Below are positions 16,112 through 24,059 of a DNA stretch of 64,000 nucleotides, one piece after another; the stretch's first letter is position 1; every line of letters begins with the position of its first letter. Source of the DNA: an uncultured Clostridia bacterium (GTDB lineage: Bacteria; Bacillota; Clostridia; Saccharofermentanales; DTU023). Below the pieces are notes generated by a model. The model had not been told where the DNA came from, searched no databases, and saw only the letters and a list, made by a program, of their open reading frames with translations. The DNA lies in contig CAMJYM010000008.1 of NCBI GenBank assembly GCA_946220865.1, positions 1 through 64,000 on the forward strand, read 5' to 3'. Both the position numbers and the translations under genes were made by a program.

Positions 16112-16258
16112 AACCGGCCATGGCCACCGAAAAGCGAACCTTAGAAAGTTCAAATACCCCCTTGAATACTACCGCTTTCGGCTAAATTAAACTCACGCGT
16201 TAATTCTGCCAAAAAAATTGGTGTTTTAGTCAAATCATTCAAGTGATAGATCATGTAT

Positions 16259-16291
16259 CCGAGATGGGAGCTTGCTCTCATTTCGGTTTTT
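16259..16291 (+). terminator. intrinsic terminator of the lipoprotein gene
   Basis: A 13-bp stem (CCGAGATGGGAGC / GCTCTCATTTCGG with two G-U pairs) and a TT loop are followed by TTTTT. Confidence 0.85.
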
Positions 16292-16308
16292 CAAAATTTT
16301 GAACAAAA

Positions 16309-16500
16309 TTGCAAGTAATGGATGGTTAGCCTCGGCAAACTAAGACCCAGATCATTCATTACCCACCCACTACTGGAGAACTTGCACGCCAAACCATCCA
16401 CTACTGGGATTCTTGCACGCGGGCCCATCCATTAGTCGCTAAGTTGCATTAAAATCAGAGAAACCAAAGGAAAACCATCCATTAGTTGCTACGTTGCACG
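16309..16500. repeat. array of CCATCCA...TTGCACG repeats, possible transposon-end remnant
   Basis: Four direct units of about 28 nt start at 16362, 16393, 16424 and 16474. They share CCATCCA(C/T)TA near the start and (C/G)TTGCACG at the end. A partial inverted copy (GCAAGTAATGGATGG) lies at 16312-16326. Read on the minus strand the units look like GTGCAAC...CTAATGGATGG. No transposase is nearby. Confidence 0.65.
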
Positions 16501-16623
16501 AAAAAAGGATGGTCACCCTTTCTGAAAAGCCTGTCCAAATAGGCTACTTTCGCACCGACGGTAATATTGACCTGCTCGAGCCTTCCCACCAGATCACCCT
16601 CCGCAGCTGCATCCCCAGATGCC
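16501..16623. other. spacer with no convincing gene
   Basis: A short open frame (16494-16694, plus strand) runs through the terminator hairpin and has no recognisable product, so I do not call it. Confidence 0.5.
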
Positions 16624-16668
16624 AAAGGGGCGCCTCTCAAGATCTATCTCTTGCGAGGCGCCCCTTTT
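16624..16668. terminator. bidirectional terminator downstream of the secreted-protein operon
   Basis: A near-perfect 19-20 bp stem pairs AAAGGGGCGCCTC (from 16624) with GAGGCGCCCCTTTT (to 16668), with one internal mismatch and an A run/T run at the ends. It serves the minus-strand operon that ends at 16724. Confidence 0.85.
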
Positions 16669-16723
16669 CGCTTTCAGCTAAAATGAAGCATTAAGTTAAA
16701 ACTCAAATTGTAAATGAAACGAC

Positions 16724-17386
16724 TTACTGAACGCTCGGAATCTGCCAGGTGGCGCTATCAGTACTGATATGGACTAAATGCCGTTCAACGAGCCCGTGGA
16801 GGCGATAATAGTAGAGATCACTGACGCCTTCTCCATGGATACTGAGATCGGAGCTGCCTTCAGAAGGGGTAAAGGGAATCTCCAATACCAGCTCCGGCGT
16901 CACAGGATTTGTGGATGACGCATCCTGCAAATAGCGGTTCCAAAAGGTACGATAATCATCCCAGGCGCCATAACGAATTTCGAAACGGACTTTGCGAGCC
17001 TCAGGTTTCTGGATCTGCCAGTTAAAGAACATGGCCGAAGTACTTTGGATGCTGGCATTGCCAACTTGTGTCCCTGCTGGAAAGCTGATGTTGTATTCAA
17101 TATAGGGAAACTGCTTATTTTTTGCCATCATCACTAAATTCGGAATGACAGGATTGTTTTGTTTTTCTTCAAGATAACGGGCATAGGCGGGAGCCATCAG
17201 ATTGACCGTGTTGATGCGACCTTGCAGAATATACGTATAGCCACTTCCCGCAGGGGCAGGCAGGATCTGAAAATCATTCCCAACTTGCACCTGTAAATCA
17301 ATATCCGCAGCATGAACAGGAACGGCCATAATAAGCAGAGTAAAGCTGAGCAAGGCCAGCAGGGCGAACTTATTTATCTTTTTCAT
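16724..17386 (-). CDS. secreted protein of unknown function
   Basis: A 220-residue protein with a classical signal peptide (MKKINKFALLALLSFTLLIMAVPVHA, cleavage after AHA-type VHA). The mature chain is aromatic-rich and probably beta-structured (VRFEIRYGAWDDYRTFWNRYL, LVLEIPFTP), with no lipobox and no anchor. The ATG at 17386 has GGAGG 9 nt upstream. It lies 31 nt downstream of the LPSTG surface protein and is surely co-transcribed with it, so it may be a partner or substrate at the cell surface. I do not recognise the family. Confidence 0.75.
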   Translation of the reverse strand: MKKINKFALLALLSFTLLIMAVPVHAADIDLQVQVGNDFQILPAPAGSGYTYILQGRINTVNLMAPAYARYLEEKQNNPVIPNLVMMAKNKQFPYIEYNISFPAGTQVGNASIQSTSAMFFNWQIQKPEARKVRFEIRYGAWDDYRTFWNRYLQDASSTNPVTPELVLEIPFTPSEGSSDLSIHGEGVSDLYYYRLHGLVERHLVHISTDSATWQIPSVQ

Positions 17387-17417
17387 AGTCTAACCTCCAT
17401 CATTTCGCTGATCATGC

Positions 17418-18623
17418 TTAATAGCGCCGTCTGGCAAGCACAAGAACGCCGGCGGCCAGCAGGAGCAAACCGGGAAGGAATGACACGTGCTCACCTGTAC
17501 TCGGCAGATTGATAACAGGAGAAGCTTCTGACGGAATTGTCGTGGGCTGATATGGACTGGTTATCGGCTGGGTCACCATAGGTGGATTAAACTCGACAGG
17601 TGGACAAGGCATCCAGGGGCAGGGAATAAGAATATCTTGTGGTGCTTGCGGTTCTTCAGGCTTATCAACGATCTGAAGAGTCAGCTGAATCGGCGCACTT
17701 TCCCCCGGTGTTGTTACATAAGTTGAATCTGTCCCATATGTTGGATCCTGTAAAGAGTGGAATTTCATATGCTCAGGATAGAAAAAGGGATCGTTGATGG
17801 AATAGTTACTGTCTGGAAACATACTCTTTAAATCTTCTACGAGAGCCTCAGCAAGCTCTCTTTGTTCATCTTTGCTTAAATCTGGCCTAAGAAGTTCTGC
17901 CGCATGCAATACCGTTTTCCCGCTGGGGCTCTGACATATAAACATTACTTCGCCATCGACTGTCCCGGTAACCGTCAACTTATCTCCAACCTTTACCTTA
18001 CTCTTATCAATGGCCACTTTGGGGAGAGAGACGGATAATTTACCGGTTTGGTTGATAGCCGCGCGTAAATCTTCAAAATTAGTCTCTTCGTTCTGTAGGA
18101 CCATTGTGACACTAAGCTCGTTCCCATTAATGTCGACATTGTCCATACTGGGAACATAAAAGAGATTTGAACCGGAAGTAAAAGCAATATCCCCGACAGT
18201 TAAACTGGCTTTATCCGGCATAATAAGACCATCCGGTAAAGTAATCTTGGCCGTATAGGTGCTTTGAATCCTGACCGGCCAGTTCTTGCCTGTCATGCCC
18301 CAGACCTCACTGCTCTTCTGGATCCACTGCTCATTTAGATCGTTGATCAATTCGGCAATGGAGCTTGAATCATAAGTCCCGGTAAAAATAAGTTGGTCGT
18401 TTAAGCCCGCCTTTGTGTAGATCGCCTGATCCTGCGTGTCATTGGCGGAAGGTGCTTCGCCCTGCAGGCGCACGAGGAGGTCACCGTTTCCCTCATACAA
18501 TTCTGTTTTGTTCAACGGAGGATTTGGCCAAAGTGTACCCCCCCCCGAGGTGGCAAGCACTGAAATTTGTGCACATAGTACAAAAGCAATCAGTGCCAGA
18601 ATGCTAAACATTTTATTCCTCAT
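17418..18623 (-). CDS. LPXTG cell-wall-anchored surface protein
   Basis: A 401-residue protein from the ATG at 18623, preceded by AAAGGAG; the open frame upstream lacks a plausible start. It has a signal peptide (MRNKMFSILALIAFVLCAQISVLA), a beta-rich extracellular part, a Pro-rich stretch (about 310-365) and then LPSTG, a hydrophobic segment and a basic RRRY tail. That is a complete sortase sorting signal, so the protein is covalently attached to peptidoglycan. Right after the signal peptide, codons 26-29 contain nine consecutive G (coding strand), a slippage-prone tract. No sortase gene is in the window. The ligand is unknown. Confidence 0.85.
   Translation of the reverse strand: MRNKMFSILALIAFVLCAQISVLATSGGGTLWPNPPLNKTELYEGNGDLLVRLQGEAPSANDTQDQAIYTKAGLNDQLIFTGTYDSSSIAELINDLNEQWIQKSSEVWGMTGKNWPVRIQSTYTAKITLPDGLIMPDKASLTVGDIAFTSGSNLFYVPSMDNVDINGNELSVTMVLQNEETNFEDLRAAINQTGKLSVSLPKVAIDKSKVKVGDKLTVTGTVDGEVMFICQSPSGKTVLHAAELLRPDLSKDEQRELAEALVEDLKSMFPDSNYSINDPFFYPEHMKFHSLQDPTYGTDSTYVTTPGESAPIQLTLQIVDKPEEPQAPQDILIPCPWMPCPPVEFNPPMVTQPITSPYQPTTIPSEASPVINLPSTGEHVSFLPGLLLLAAGVLVLARRRY
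18538..18546 (-). repeat. G9 homopolymer in surface-protein codons 26-29
   Basis: Nine C on the plus strand, so nine G on the coding strand, encode SGGG right after the predicted signal peptidase site. Loss or gain of one base would frameshift the mature protein. Confidence 0.9.
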
Positions 18624-19043
18624 TCTTTTTCTCCTTTCCGGTAGTCTGATTCCGGTATTCTGCTGTCCTCTAAGGATCAGCCACAACTTTATTCTAGCCC
18701 GATTGTTCTTGAAAGGAAAGCACAAAAAGTTCCAGACCGTTCCGAAAATGGGCGCTTCAAATCTGCAAAGCAGCTTTGCAATCGTGTGTAGCCTGCTCTC
18801 AACATAATTCTCAGCTCGATTTAGTCGCAGCCATACTAAGTGATGGCTTTACTCCACGTGTTTCAAATGCCAAAGCGAACTCTTTTTTTGCTGACGCTTC
18901 ATAACGTGTGTAGTTTTAGCCATGAGAAAAATTCTGTCGCCTCATGACACCATGGCACAACATGACACCACATAACACGACAAGGCGCCACATTTTGCCT
19001 GAAAAAATCTTTCCGTAAACGTTTAAATTTTGAGAAGAGCTGT
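18624..19043. other. divergent spacer between surface-protein operon and hbd operon
   Basis: No gene is seen. It contains a 7-bp inverted repeat TGCAAAG-CAG-CTTTGCA (18764-18780), about 140 nt upstream of the surface-protein start and possibly an operator. ATGACACCA is repeated twice near 18945-18970. Confidence 0.45.
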
Positions 19044-19146
19044 TATAATAGGTGTGATCTTAATAGAGAAATCTTCTGACCCGAAGAGATATAGACCGGG
19101 CGCGGACAGAGGGGGCTTTTCGAGATTTTCCCCCGGTTTTTGTCCG
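19044..19146 (+). promoter_or_regulatory. promoter and leader hairpin of the hbd-thl-crt operon
   Basis: TATAAT lies at 19044-19049 with only a weak -35 (GTTTAA near 19021). Downstream, CGGACA/TGTCCG (19103-19108, 19141-19146) and GGGGG/CCCCC (19111-19115, 19130-19134) form a leader hairpin about 70 nt before the start. There is no T run after it, so its role is uncertain. Confidence 0.4.
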
Positions 19147-19212
19147 AGGTCAGGCATGTAAATGGGCATAAGCTTTTCTCAGACACATTTTTTGCTTTTC
19201 AAGGAGGGCAGC

Positions 19213-20061
19213 ATGAAAATTTTTCTCGCCGGTTGTGGCACCATGGGTTCCGGAATCGCACAGACGTTTGCGGTCAACGGACATGAAGTTTACATGTTTG
19301 ATCAGGAGATGAGCTTTATTGATCGCGGTTATGGCATGATCGAAAAACAGCTCAAACGTCAGGTCGAAAAGCAGCGCATGACGCAGGAAGACGCGGATGC
19401 GGCGCTGGCCCGTCTGCACAAAACGCTGGAGGTCAAAGACGCGGCTGAAGTCGACATGGTGATCGAGGCCATCTTTGAAAATATGGAAGCGAAACGCGCC
19501 ATTTACAAGGAGCTCGACGAAGTCTGCAAAGAGGATTGCCTCTTCTGCAGCAATACCTCTTCTCTCTCCATTACCGAAATGGCCCGCGGCTTCAAGCACG
19601 AAGCGCGCTTTGTGGGCTTCCACTTCTTTAACCCGGCCCCTGTGATGAAGCTGATCGAAGTCATTCGCGGCAATTCCAGCTCGGATGAAACGGTCGAAAA
19701 AGCTTTCGAAATCGCCCGCGCCATTGGCAAGGATCCCGTCCTCGTCAAGGAAAACGCCGGCTTTATCGTCAACCGCATCCTCGTTCCCATGATTAACGAA
19801 GCGGCCGATCTCTACGACCGCGGCATTGCCAGCGCCGAAGATATCGACAAGGCTATGCGTCTGGGCGCAAATCACCCGATGGGACCTCTGGAACTCGGCG
19901 ATCTGATCGGACTCGACATCGTTCTGAACATCATGAACGTCCTGCTGGACGAGACGGGGGATCCCAAATATCGTCCTGCCGTCATCCTGCGCAAGATGGT
20001 GCGCGCGGGCAAGCTCGGCCGTAAGTCAGGTCAGGGCTTCTACGATTACACGAAGAAATAA
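19213..20061 (+). CDS. hbd: 3-hydroxybutyryl-CoA dehydrogenase
   Basis: A 282-residue NAD(P)-dependent dehydrogenase interconverting acetoacetyl-CoA and 3-hydroxybutyryl-CoA. The ATG at 19213 follows AAGGAGG; an in-frame ATG at 19162 has no such site. The N-terminal dinucleotide fold has GCGTMGSGIAQ. SNTSSLSITEMA and RFVGFHFFNPAPVMKLIEVI carry the catalytic Ser/His region, and the C-terminal domain includes NAGFIVNRILVPMINEA and NHPMGPLELGDLIGLD. Length and motifs are standard. It is first in an operon with thiolase and crotonase, completing C4-CoA metabolism downstream of the lysine pathway. Confidence 0.95.
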   Translation: MKIFLAGCGTMGSGIAQTFAVNGHEVYMFDQEMSFIDRGYGMIEKQLKRQVEKQRMTQEDADAALARLHKTLEVKDAAEVDMVIEAIFENMEAKRAIYKELDEVCKEDCLFCSNTSSLSITEMARGFKHEARFVGFHFFNPAPVMKLIEVIRGNSSSDETVEKAFEIARAIGKDPVLVKENAGFIVNRILVPMINEAADLYDRGIASAEDIDKAMRLGANHPMGPLELGDLIGLDIVLNIMNVLLDETGDPKYRPAVILRKMVRAGKLGRKSGQGFYDYTKK

Positions 20062-20155
20062 AGTCACCAAGGGGCGTTCGCTTCAGAAGCTTAGAATAAT
20101 AAAGCTTTAACCACGATGCCGCGCTCACAAATGCACGGCAAGAAAGGAATAACTT

Positions 20156-21340
20156 ATGCAACACGATATCGCTATCCTCGGCCCCTGCCGCACGGCTATC
20201 GGCAAATTCGGCGGCTCTCTCACCAACGTTCCCGCCGTCAAACTCGGTGAAATTGTCATTCGGGAATCCCTGAAACGCGCCGGGGTCAAACCCGAACAAG
20301 TTGACGAAGTGCTCTTCGGCAACGTCATCCAGGCCGGCCTCGGCCAGAATCCTGCCCGTCAGGCGGCCAGAAATGCCGGTCTCCCCGATGAGGTGCCCGC
20401 TTCTACACTGAATAACCTCTGCGGCTCCGGCCTCAAGACCCTCAATATGGCGGCCGCCATGATCAATAACGGCGACGCCGAAATCATGGTCGTCGGTGGC
20501 ATGGAAAACATGTCCGCCGCCCCTTACCTGCTCGACAAGGCACGTTTCGGCTATCGCATGAATGCGGGCACCCTCAAGGACGCCATGATCAGCGATGGTC
20601 TTACCGATGCCTTCTACGGCTACCACATGGGTATGACCGCAGAGAACGTCGCCGAACAGTTCCACGTCAGTCGCGAAGAATGTGATCAGTTCTCCTATGA
20701 GAGCCAGATGAAAGCGAAGAAAGCTCAGGAAGAGGGCCGTTTCAAAGAGGAAATCGTCCCCGTTCATATTAAAGAGCGCAAGCGCGAATACGACTTTGAG
20801 GAAGATGAATTTCCCCGTCACGAAACCACGCTCGAAGCCCTCGCCAAATTAAAGCCTGCCTTTAAAAAGGAAGGCGGCGTGATTACCGCCGGAAACGCTT
20901 CGGGAATCAACGATGCTGCTGCCGCCATGGTGGTCATGACGGTCGAGAAGGCCAAAGAACTGGGCCTCAAACCCATGGGCATTTTGAAATGCGGTGTCTC
21001 CGTGGCTCTCGACCCGGCAATCATGGGCATGGGCCCCTACTTTGCCATTAAAAAACTCATGGAAAAGAGCGGCGAAAAGATTGAAAACATCGAGCTCTGG
21101 GAGCTGAACGAAGCCTTCTCCTCCCAGTCCGTGGCCGCAGTCCGCGATCTCGGCATCAAGAAGGAACTCGTCAATGTCAACGGCGGCGCGATTGCTCTCG
21201 GCCATCCCATCGGCTGCTCCGGCGCACGCATTCTTGTGACCCTGCTCTATGAGATGGAGAAGAGAAATCTCCACAAAGGCGTGGCCTCCCTCTGTGTGGG
21301 CGGCGGCATGGGGGTTGCTTCCCTGGTCGAGCGTCCGTAA
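20156..21340 (+). CDS. thl: acetyl-CoA acetyltransferase (thiolase)
   Basis: A 394-residue thiolase that cleaves acetoacetyl-CoA with CoA to two acetyl-CoA, or condenses them. The nucleophilic cysteine is in [11 protein letters not shown] near residue 89. [17 protein letters not shown] holds the catalytic His, and CVGGGMG near the C-terminus the second cysteine. AAAGGAA lies before the ATG. It sits 94 nt after hbd and 33 nt before crt. In this window it links acetoacetyl-CoA made by the ligase to acetyl-CoA, from which ATP can be made. Confidence 0.95.
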   Translation: MQHDIAILGPCRTAIGKFGGSLTNVPAVKLGEIVIRESLKRAGVKPEQVDEVLFGNVIQAGLGQNPARQAARNAGLPDEVPASTLNNLCGSGLKTLNMAAAMINNGDAEIMVVGGMENMSAAPYLLDKARFGYRMNAGTLKDAMISDGLTDAFYGYHMGMTAENVAEQFHVSREECDQFSYESQMKAKKAQEEGRFKEEIVPVHIKERKREYDFEEDEFPRHETTLEALAKLKPAFKKEGGVITAGNASGINDAAAAMVVMTVEKAKELGLKPMGILKCGVSVALDPAIMGMGPYFAIKKLMEKSGEKIENIELWELNEAFSSQSVAAVRDLGIKKELVNVNGGAIALGHPIGCSGARILVTLLYEMEKRNLHKGVASLCVGGGMGVASLVERP

Positions 21341-21373
21341 TATGAAAATTCATGACATAAGGAGAATCACACC

Positions 21374-22153
21374 ATGTCTTTTGTAGAAATTCAGAAGAAC
21401 GACAAGACCGCCGTTCTCACCATCAATCGTCCGGAAGCGCTGAACGCCCTGAACAGCCAGGTTTTGAGCGATTTAAAAGCGGCTCTTGACGAGCTGAAAA
21501 AAGAGGCCGACCTGCGCTGCCTGATCATCACCGGCGCAGGCCCCAAGTCTTTTGTCGCTGGCGCTGATATCGGCGAAATGTCCACCATGAACCCGAAAAA
21601 GGGCGAAGCCTTTGGTATCGCGGGCAACAACGTGATGAGCCAGGTGGCCAGCTTTCCCTGCCCCGTGATTGCCGCTGTGAACGGCTACGCCCTGGGCGGC
21701 GGTTTTGAACTCGCCCTGGCCTGCGACCTTCGTCTGGCTTCAGAAAAGGCGCGTTTCGCCTTCCCCGAAACCGGCCTGGGCATTACCCCCGGCTTCGGCG
21801 GCACCCAGCGTCTCGCCCGTCTGGTCGGACCGGCGCTCGCCTCTGAACTGATCTTTACCGGGCGCACTGTCAAGGCCGATGAAGCTCTGGCCAAAGGCGT
21901 GGTCAGCCAGGTTTGTGCCCCCGAAGAGCTGCTCGATAAAGCACAGGAGCTCGCTGACACCATCGCCGGCCGCGCCCCGATTGCCATCCGTCAGGCCAAA
22001 AAAGCCATCCGTGGCGGCCTCGACCTCACCCTCGAAAAAGGTCTGGACTACGAGTCCGAGTGCTTCGGTAAATGCTTCGACTCCGAAGATCAGAAAAACG
22101 CCATGAAGGCCTTCGTGGAAAAACAGCCCTTTAACGACTTCCAGAACCACTGA
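21374..22153 (+). CDS. crt: enoyl-CoA hydratase / crotonase
   Basis: A 259-residue crotonase-fold protein that interconverts 3-hydroxybutyryl-CoA and crotonyl-CoA. Oxyanion-hole segments FVAGADIGEM and GYALGGGFELALACD are present, and the catalytic Glu region PETGLGITPGFGGTQRL is intact. AAGGAG lies 9 nt before the ATG. It is last in hbd-thl-crt and followed by a strong terminator. No butyryl-CoA dehydrogenase/Etf genes are nearby. Confidence 0.95.
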   Translation: MSFVEIQKNDKTAVLTINRPEALNALNSQVLSDLKAALDELKKEADLRCLIITGAGPKSFVAGADIGEMSTMNPKKGEAFGIAGNNVMSQVASFPCPVIAAVNGYALGGGFELALACDLRLASEKARFAFPETGLGITPGFGGTQRLARLVGPALASELIFTGRTVKADEALAKGVVSQVCAPEELLDKAQELADTIAGRAPIAIRQAKKAIRGGLDLTLEKGLDYESECFGKCFDSEDQKNAMKAFVEKQPFNDFQNH

Positions 22154-22209
22154 GAGCTAAGTGAAGTGGCGTAAAAGCTCTCTTCGCCCTGACATTTTAA
22201 AAGCAATAC

Positions 22210-22248
22210 GAAACCCCTGAAAACGCTTGTTTTCAGGGGTTTCTTTTT
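22210..22248 (+). terminator. intrinsic terminator after crt
   Basis: A 15-bp perfect stem (GAAACCCCTGAAAAC / GTTTTCAGGGGTTTC) with a GCTT loop is followed by TTTTT. Confidence 0.95.
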
Positions 22249-22290
22249 CAATGTAGCTCACCTCAGTTCATCGCTCATGAAGTCTTTCCA

Positions 22291-22328
22291 TTAAAAATCG
22301 GCCCAGTACTGTGTGGGCCGATTTTTTA
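22291..22328 (-). terminator. intrinsic terminator after mglC
   Basis: AAAAATCGGCCCA and TGGGCCGATTTTT form a 13-bp stem with an 8-nt loop. The A run on the plus strand gives the T run for the minus-strand mgl operon. Confidence 0.9.
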
Positions 22329-22355
22329 ATGGATAGAAACTTTGTGTTTTCCGGC

Positions 22356-24047
22356 TTATTTCTTGCGCACGTATTTTAGGCAGTCGAGGGTGACGGCGGT
22401 CAGAATGATAATGCCTTCAAAGACGAACTGCAGGTTCGTGTCAATGCCAAGCACCGTGAGCGAGTAGGTCAGAGCCGTGAAGATCATGACGCCGACGACC
22501 ACGCCGGAGATCTTTCCGATACCGCCGGTAAAGGAAACGCCACCAACCACGCAGGCCGCAATGGCGTCCATATCCCAGCCCTGGCCGTAGGCCGCGGAGC
22601 CGGAGCCGGTCATGCGCAGGCATTCCAGCCAGGAGCCAAAGCCGTAGAGCACACCGGCCATCATGAAAGCCCCCATGGTCACCCAGAAAACGGAAATACC
22701 GGAGACGGCAGCCGCTTCCGGGTTGCCGCCGACCGCGTAAAGATATTTTCCGAAGCGGGTTTTATTCCAGATAAACCAGATGATGATGATGGCTGCGACA
22801 GCCCAGGCGATGATTGTCGGGAAGCCCTTGATCGTAGGAATAAAGGTTTCCTTAATTGCCGGCTCAATCGCGCCGAAGGAAACACCCTTGGTCGCATAGG
22901 TCACGAGGCCGAAAATAATCAGCATGTTCGACATGGTCGAAATAAAGGGATGCATCTTGTATTTGGCCGTAAAGAAGCCTGCCAGTGAGGTGAAGAGTAC
23001 CGAGAGCACGATGCCCACCAGGAGGGCCAGAAGGGCTCTGCCGATCAGCGGCAGGTGCGTGAAATCGAAGATATGGCCAAAAATACTGCCCGTATTGATA
23101 CCCCTGTGCATAATGACAGTTGAAGTCACCATGCCCATGCCGACCATGCGCCCGATGGAGAGATCGGTGCCTGTCAAAAGGATCAGGCCGGCCACACCAA
23201 GCGCAAGGAAGATACGCGGAGAGGCCTGCTGCAGAATATTCAGCACGTTATTGGCGGTCAGAAGACGGGTATTTTTTAAAATAGGAGCCAGGAAGCAGAG
23301 AAGAATGAAGATCAGGATGATGACCAGATAAAGTCCATTCTTGAGGAAGAATTCTTTGTTATTGAAAGAATAACGCCGGAGTTCCCATTCCTGAGCCTGT
23401 TTCTGTGCAAAGGTGAACTTAGACATGCGCAGCAGGTCAATCATGTGATACTGTTCGACAAAGGCCCGGTGGCGATTATCCTTAATCTCCTGCAAGGCCT
23501 TTTTATGCATCATTTTGGCATCGAAGAGGCGGTTTTTATAAACGTATTTCTCGTCCTTGATCTCATGCTGCATCTCAGGTTTATGCTCGCTGCGAATTTT
23601 AGCGAGATTTTCTTTGTGTTCTTTTGCAAGCGCAGCGAGACGTTCTTTGTGTTGCTCAATCGCCTGAATCTTCGCCTTATCAAGGCTTTTCACTACAGGC
23701 TTGTAATACTGGCTGCGATAATTCGCCTTAAGATAGTCTTCTGCCTCTTTGATGAGCGCATTGACCTCTGCCTTATTTTTAGCTTCCACAGCAAGGGCAG
23801 TCTTCAGGGCTTTTTTGTCTTCCTCCACGATGTTGGCCTTTTCAGCCTTCGAATAATTTCGATCATTGCGGATATATTCCATATGACGACGCAGGAGCAG
23901 AACCTCATCCGTTCCTTCAAGCCGCAGCGCATCGATTTTCTCCTGAATCGCGGCAACATGCTCGCTGATAGGACGCAGGAGCTCTTCCTGCTGCTCCACA
24001 CTCAGAATGCCGTTCTGATCGGCCTGTACCCTCTTCTCATCTGACAT
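22356..24047 (-). CDS. mglC: galactose/methyl-galactoside-type ABC permease with N-terminal coiled coil
   Basis: A 563-residue protein. The C-terminal 335 residues are a complete BPD_transp_2 sugar permease like MglC (ARIFLALGVAGLILLTGTDLSIGRMVG-type core, KTRFGKYLYAVGGNPEAAAVSGI, about 9-10 membrane segments). Residues 1 to about 230 are extra: highly charged, Lys/Glu/Ala rich, heptad-like helices with no membrane segment (QAIEQHKERLAALAKEHKENLAKI). Being N-terminal and hydrophilic, this region should lie in the cytoplasm. It sits 12 nt downstream of mglA. The transport role is firm; the extension has no known function. Confidence 0.9.
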   Translation of the reverse strand: MSDEKRVQADQNGILSVEQQEELLRPISEHVAAIQEKIDALRLEGTDEVLLLRRHMEYIRNDRNYSKAEKANIVEEDKKALKTALAVEAKNKAEVNALIKEAEDYLKANYRSQYYKPVVKSLDKAKIQAIEQHKERLAALAKEHKENLAKIRSEHKPEMQHEIKDEKYVYKNRLFDAKMMHKKALQEIKDNRHRAFVEQYHMIDLLRMSKFTFAQKQAQEWELRRYSFNNKEFFLKNGLYLVIILIFILLCFLAPILKNTRLLTANNVLNILQQASPRIFLALGVAGLILLTGTDLSIGRMVGMGMVTSTVIMHRGINTGSIFGHIFDFTHLPLIGRALLALLVGIVLSVLFTSLAGFFTAKYKMHPFISTMSNMLIIFGLVTYATKGVSFGAIEPAIKETFIPTIKGFPTIIAWAVAAIIIIWFIWNKTRFGKYLYAVGGNPEAAAVSGISVFWVTMGAFMMAGVLYGFGSWLECLRMTGSGSAAYGQGWDMDAIAACVVGGVSFTGGIGKISGVVVGVMIFTALTYSLTVLGIDTNLQFVFEGIIILTAVTLDCLKYVRKK

Positions 24048-24059
24048 AAGTCTCTCCCC

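Noticed and set aside
16494..16694. 66-codon plus-strand frame
   Set aside because: It begins in the repeat array and reads through a strong terminator hairpin; no ribosome binding site or family resemblance.
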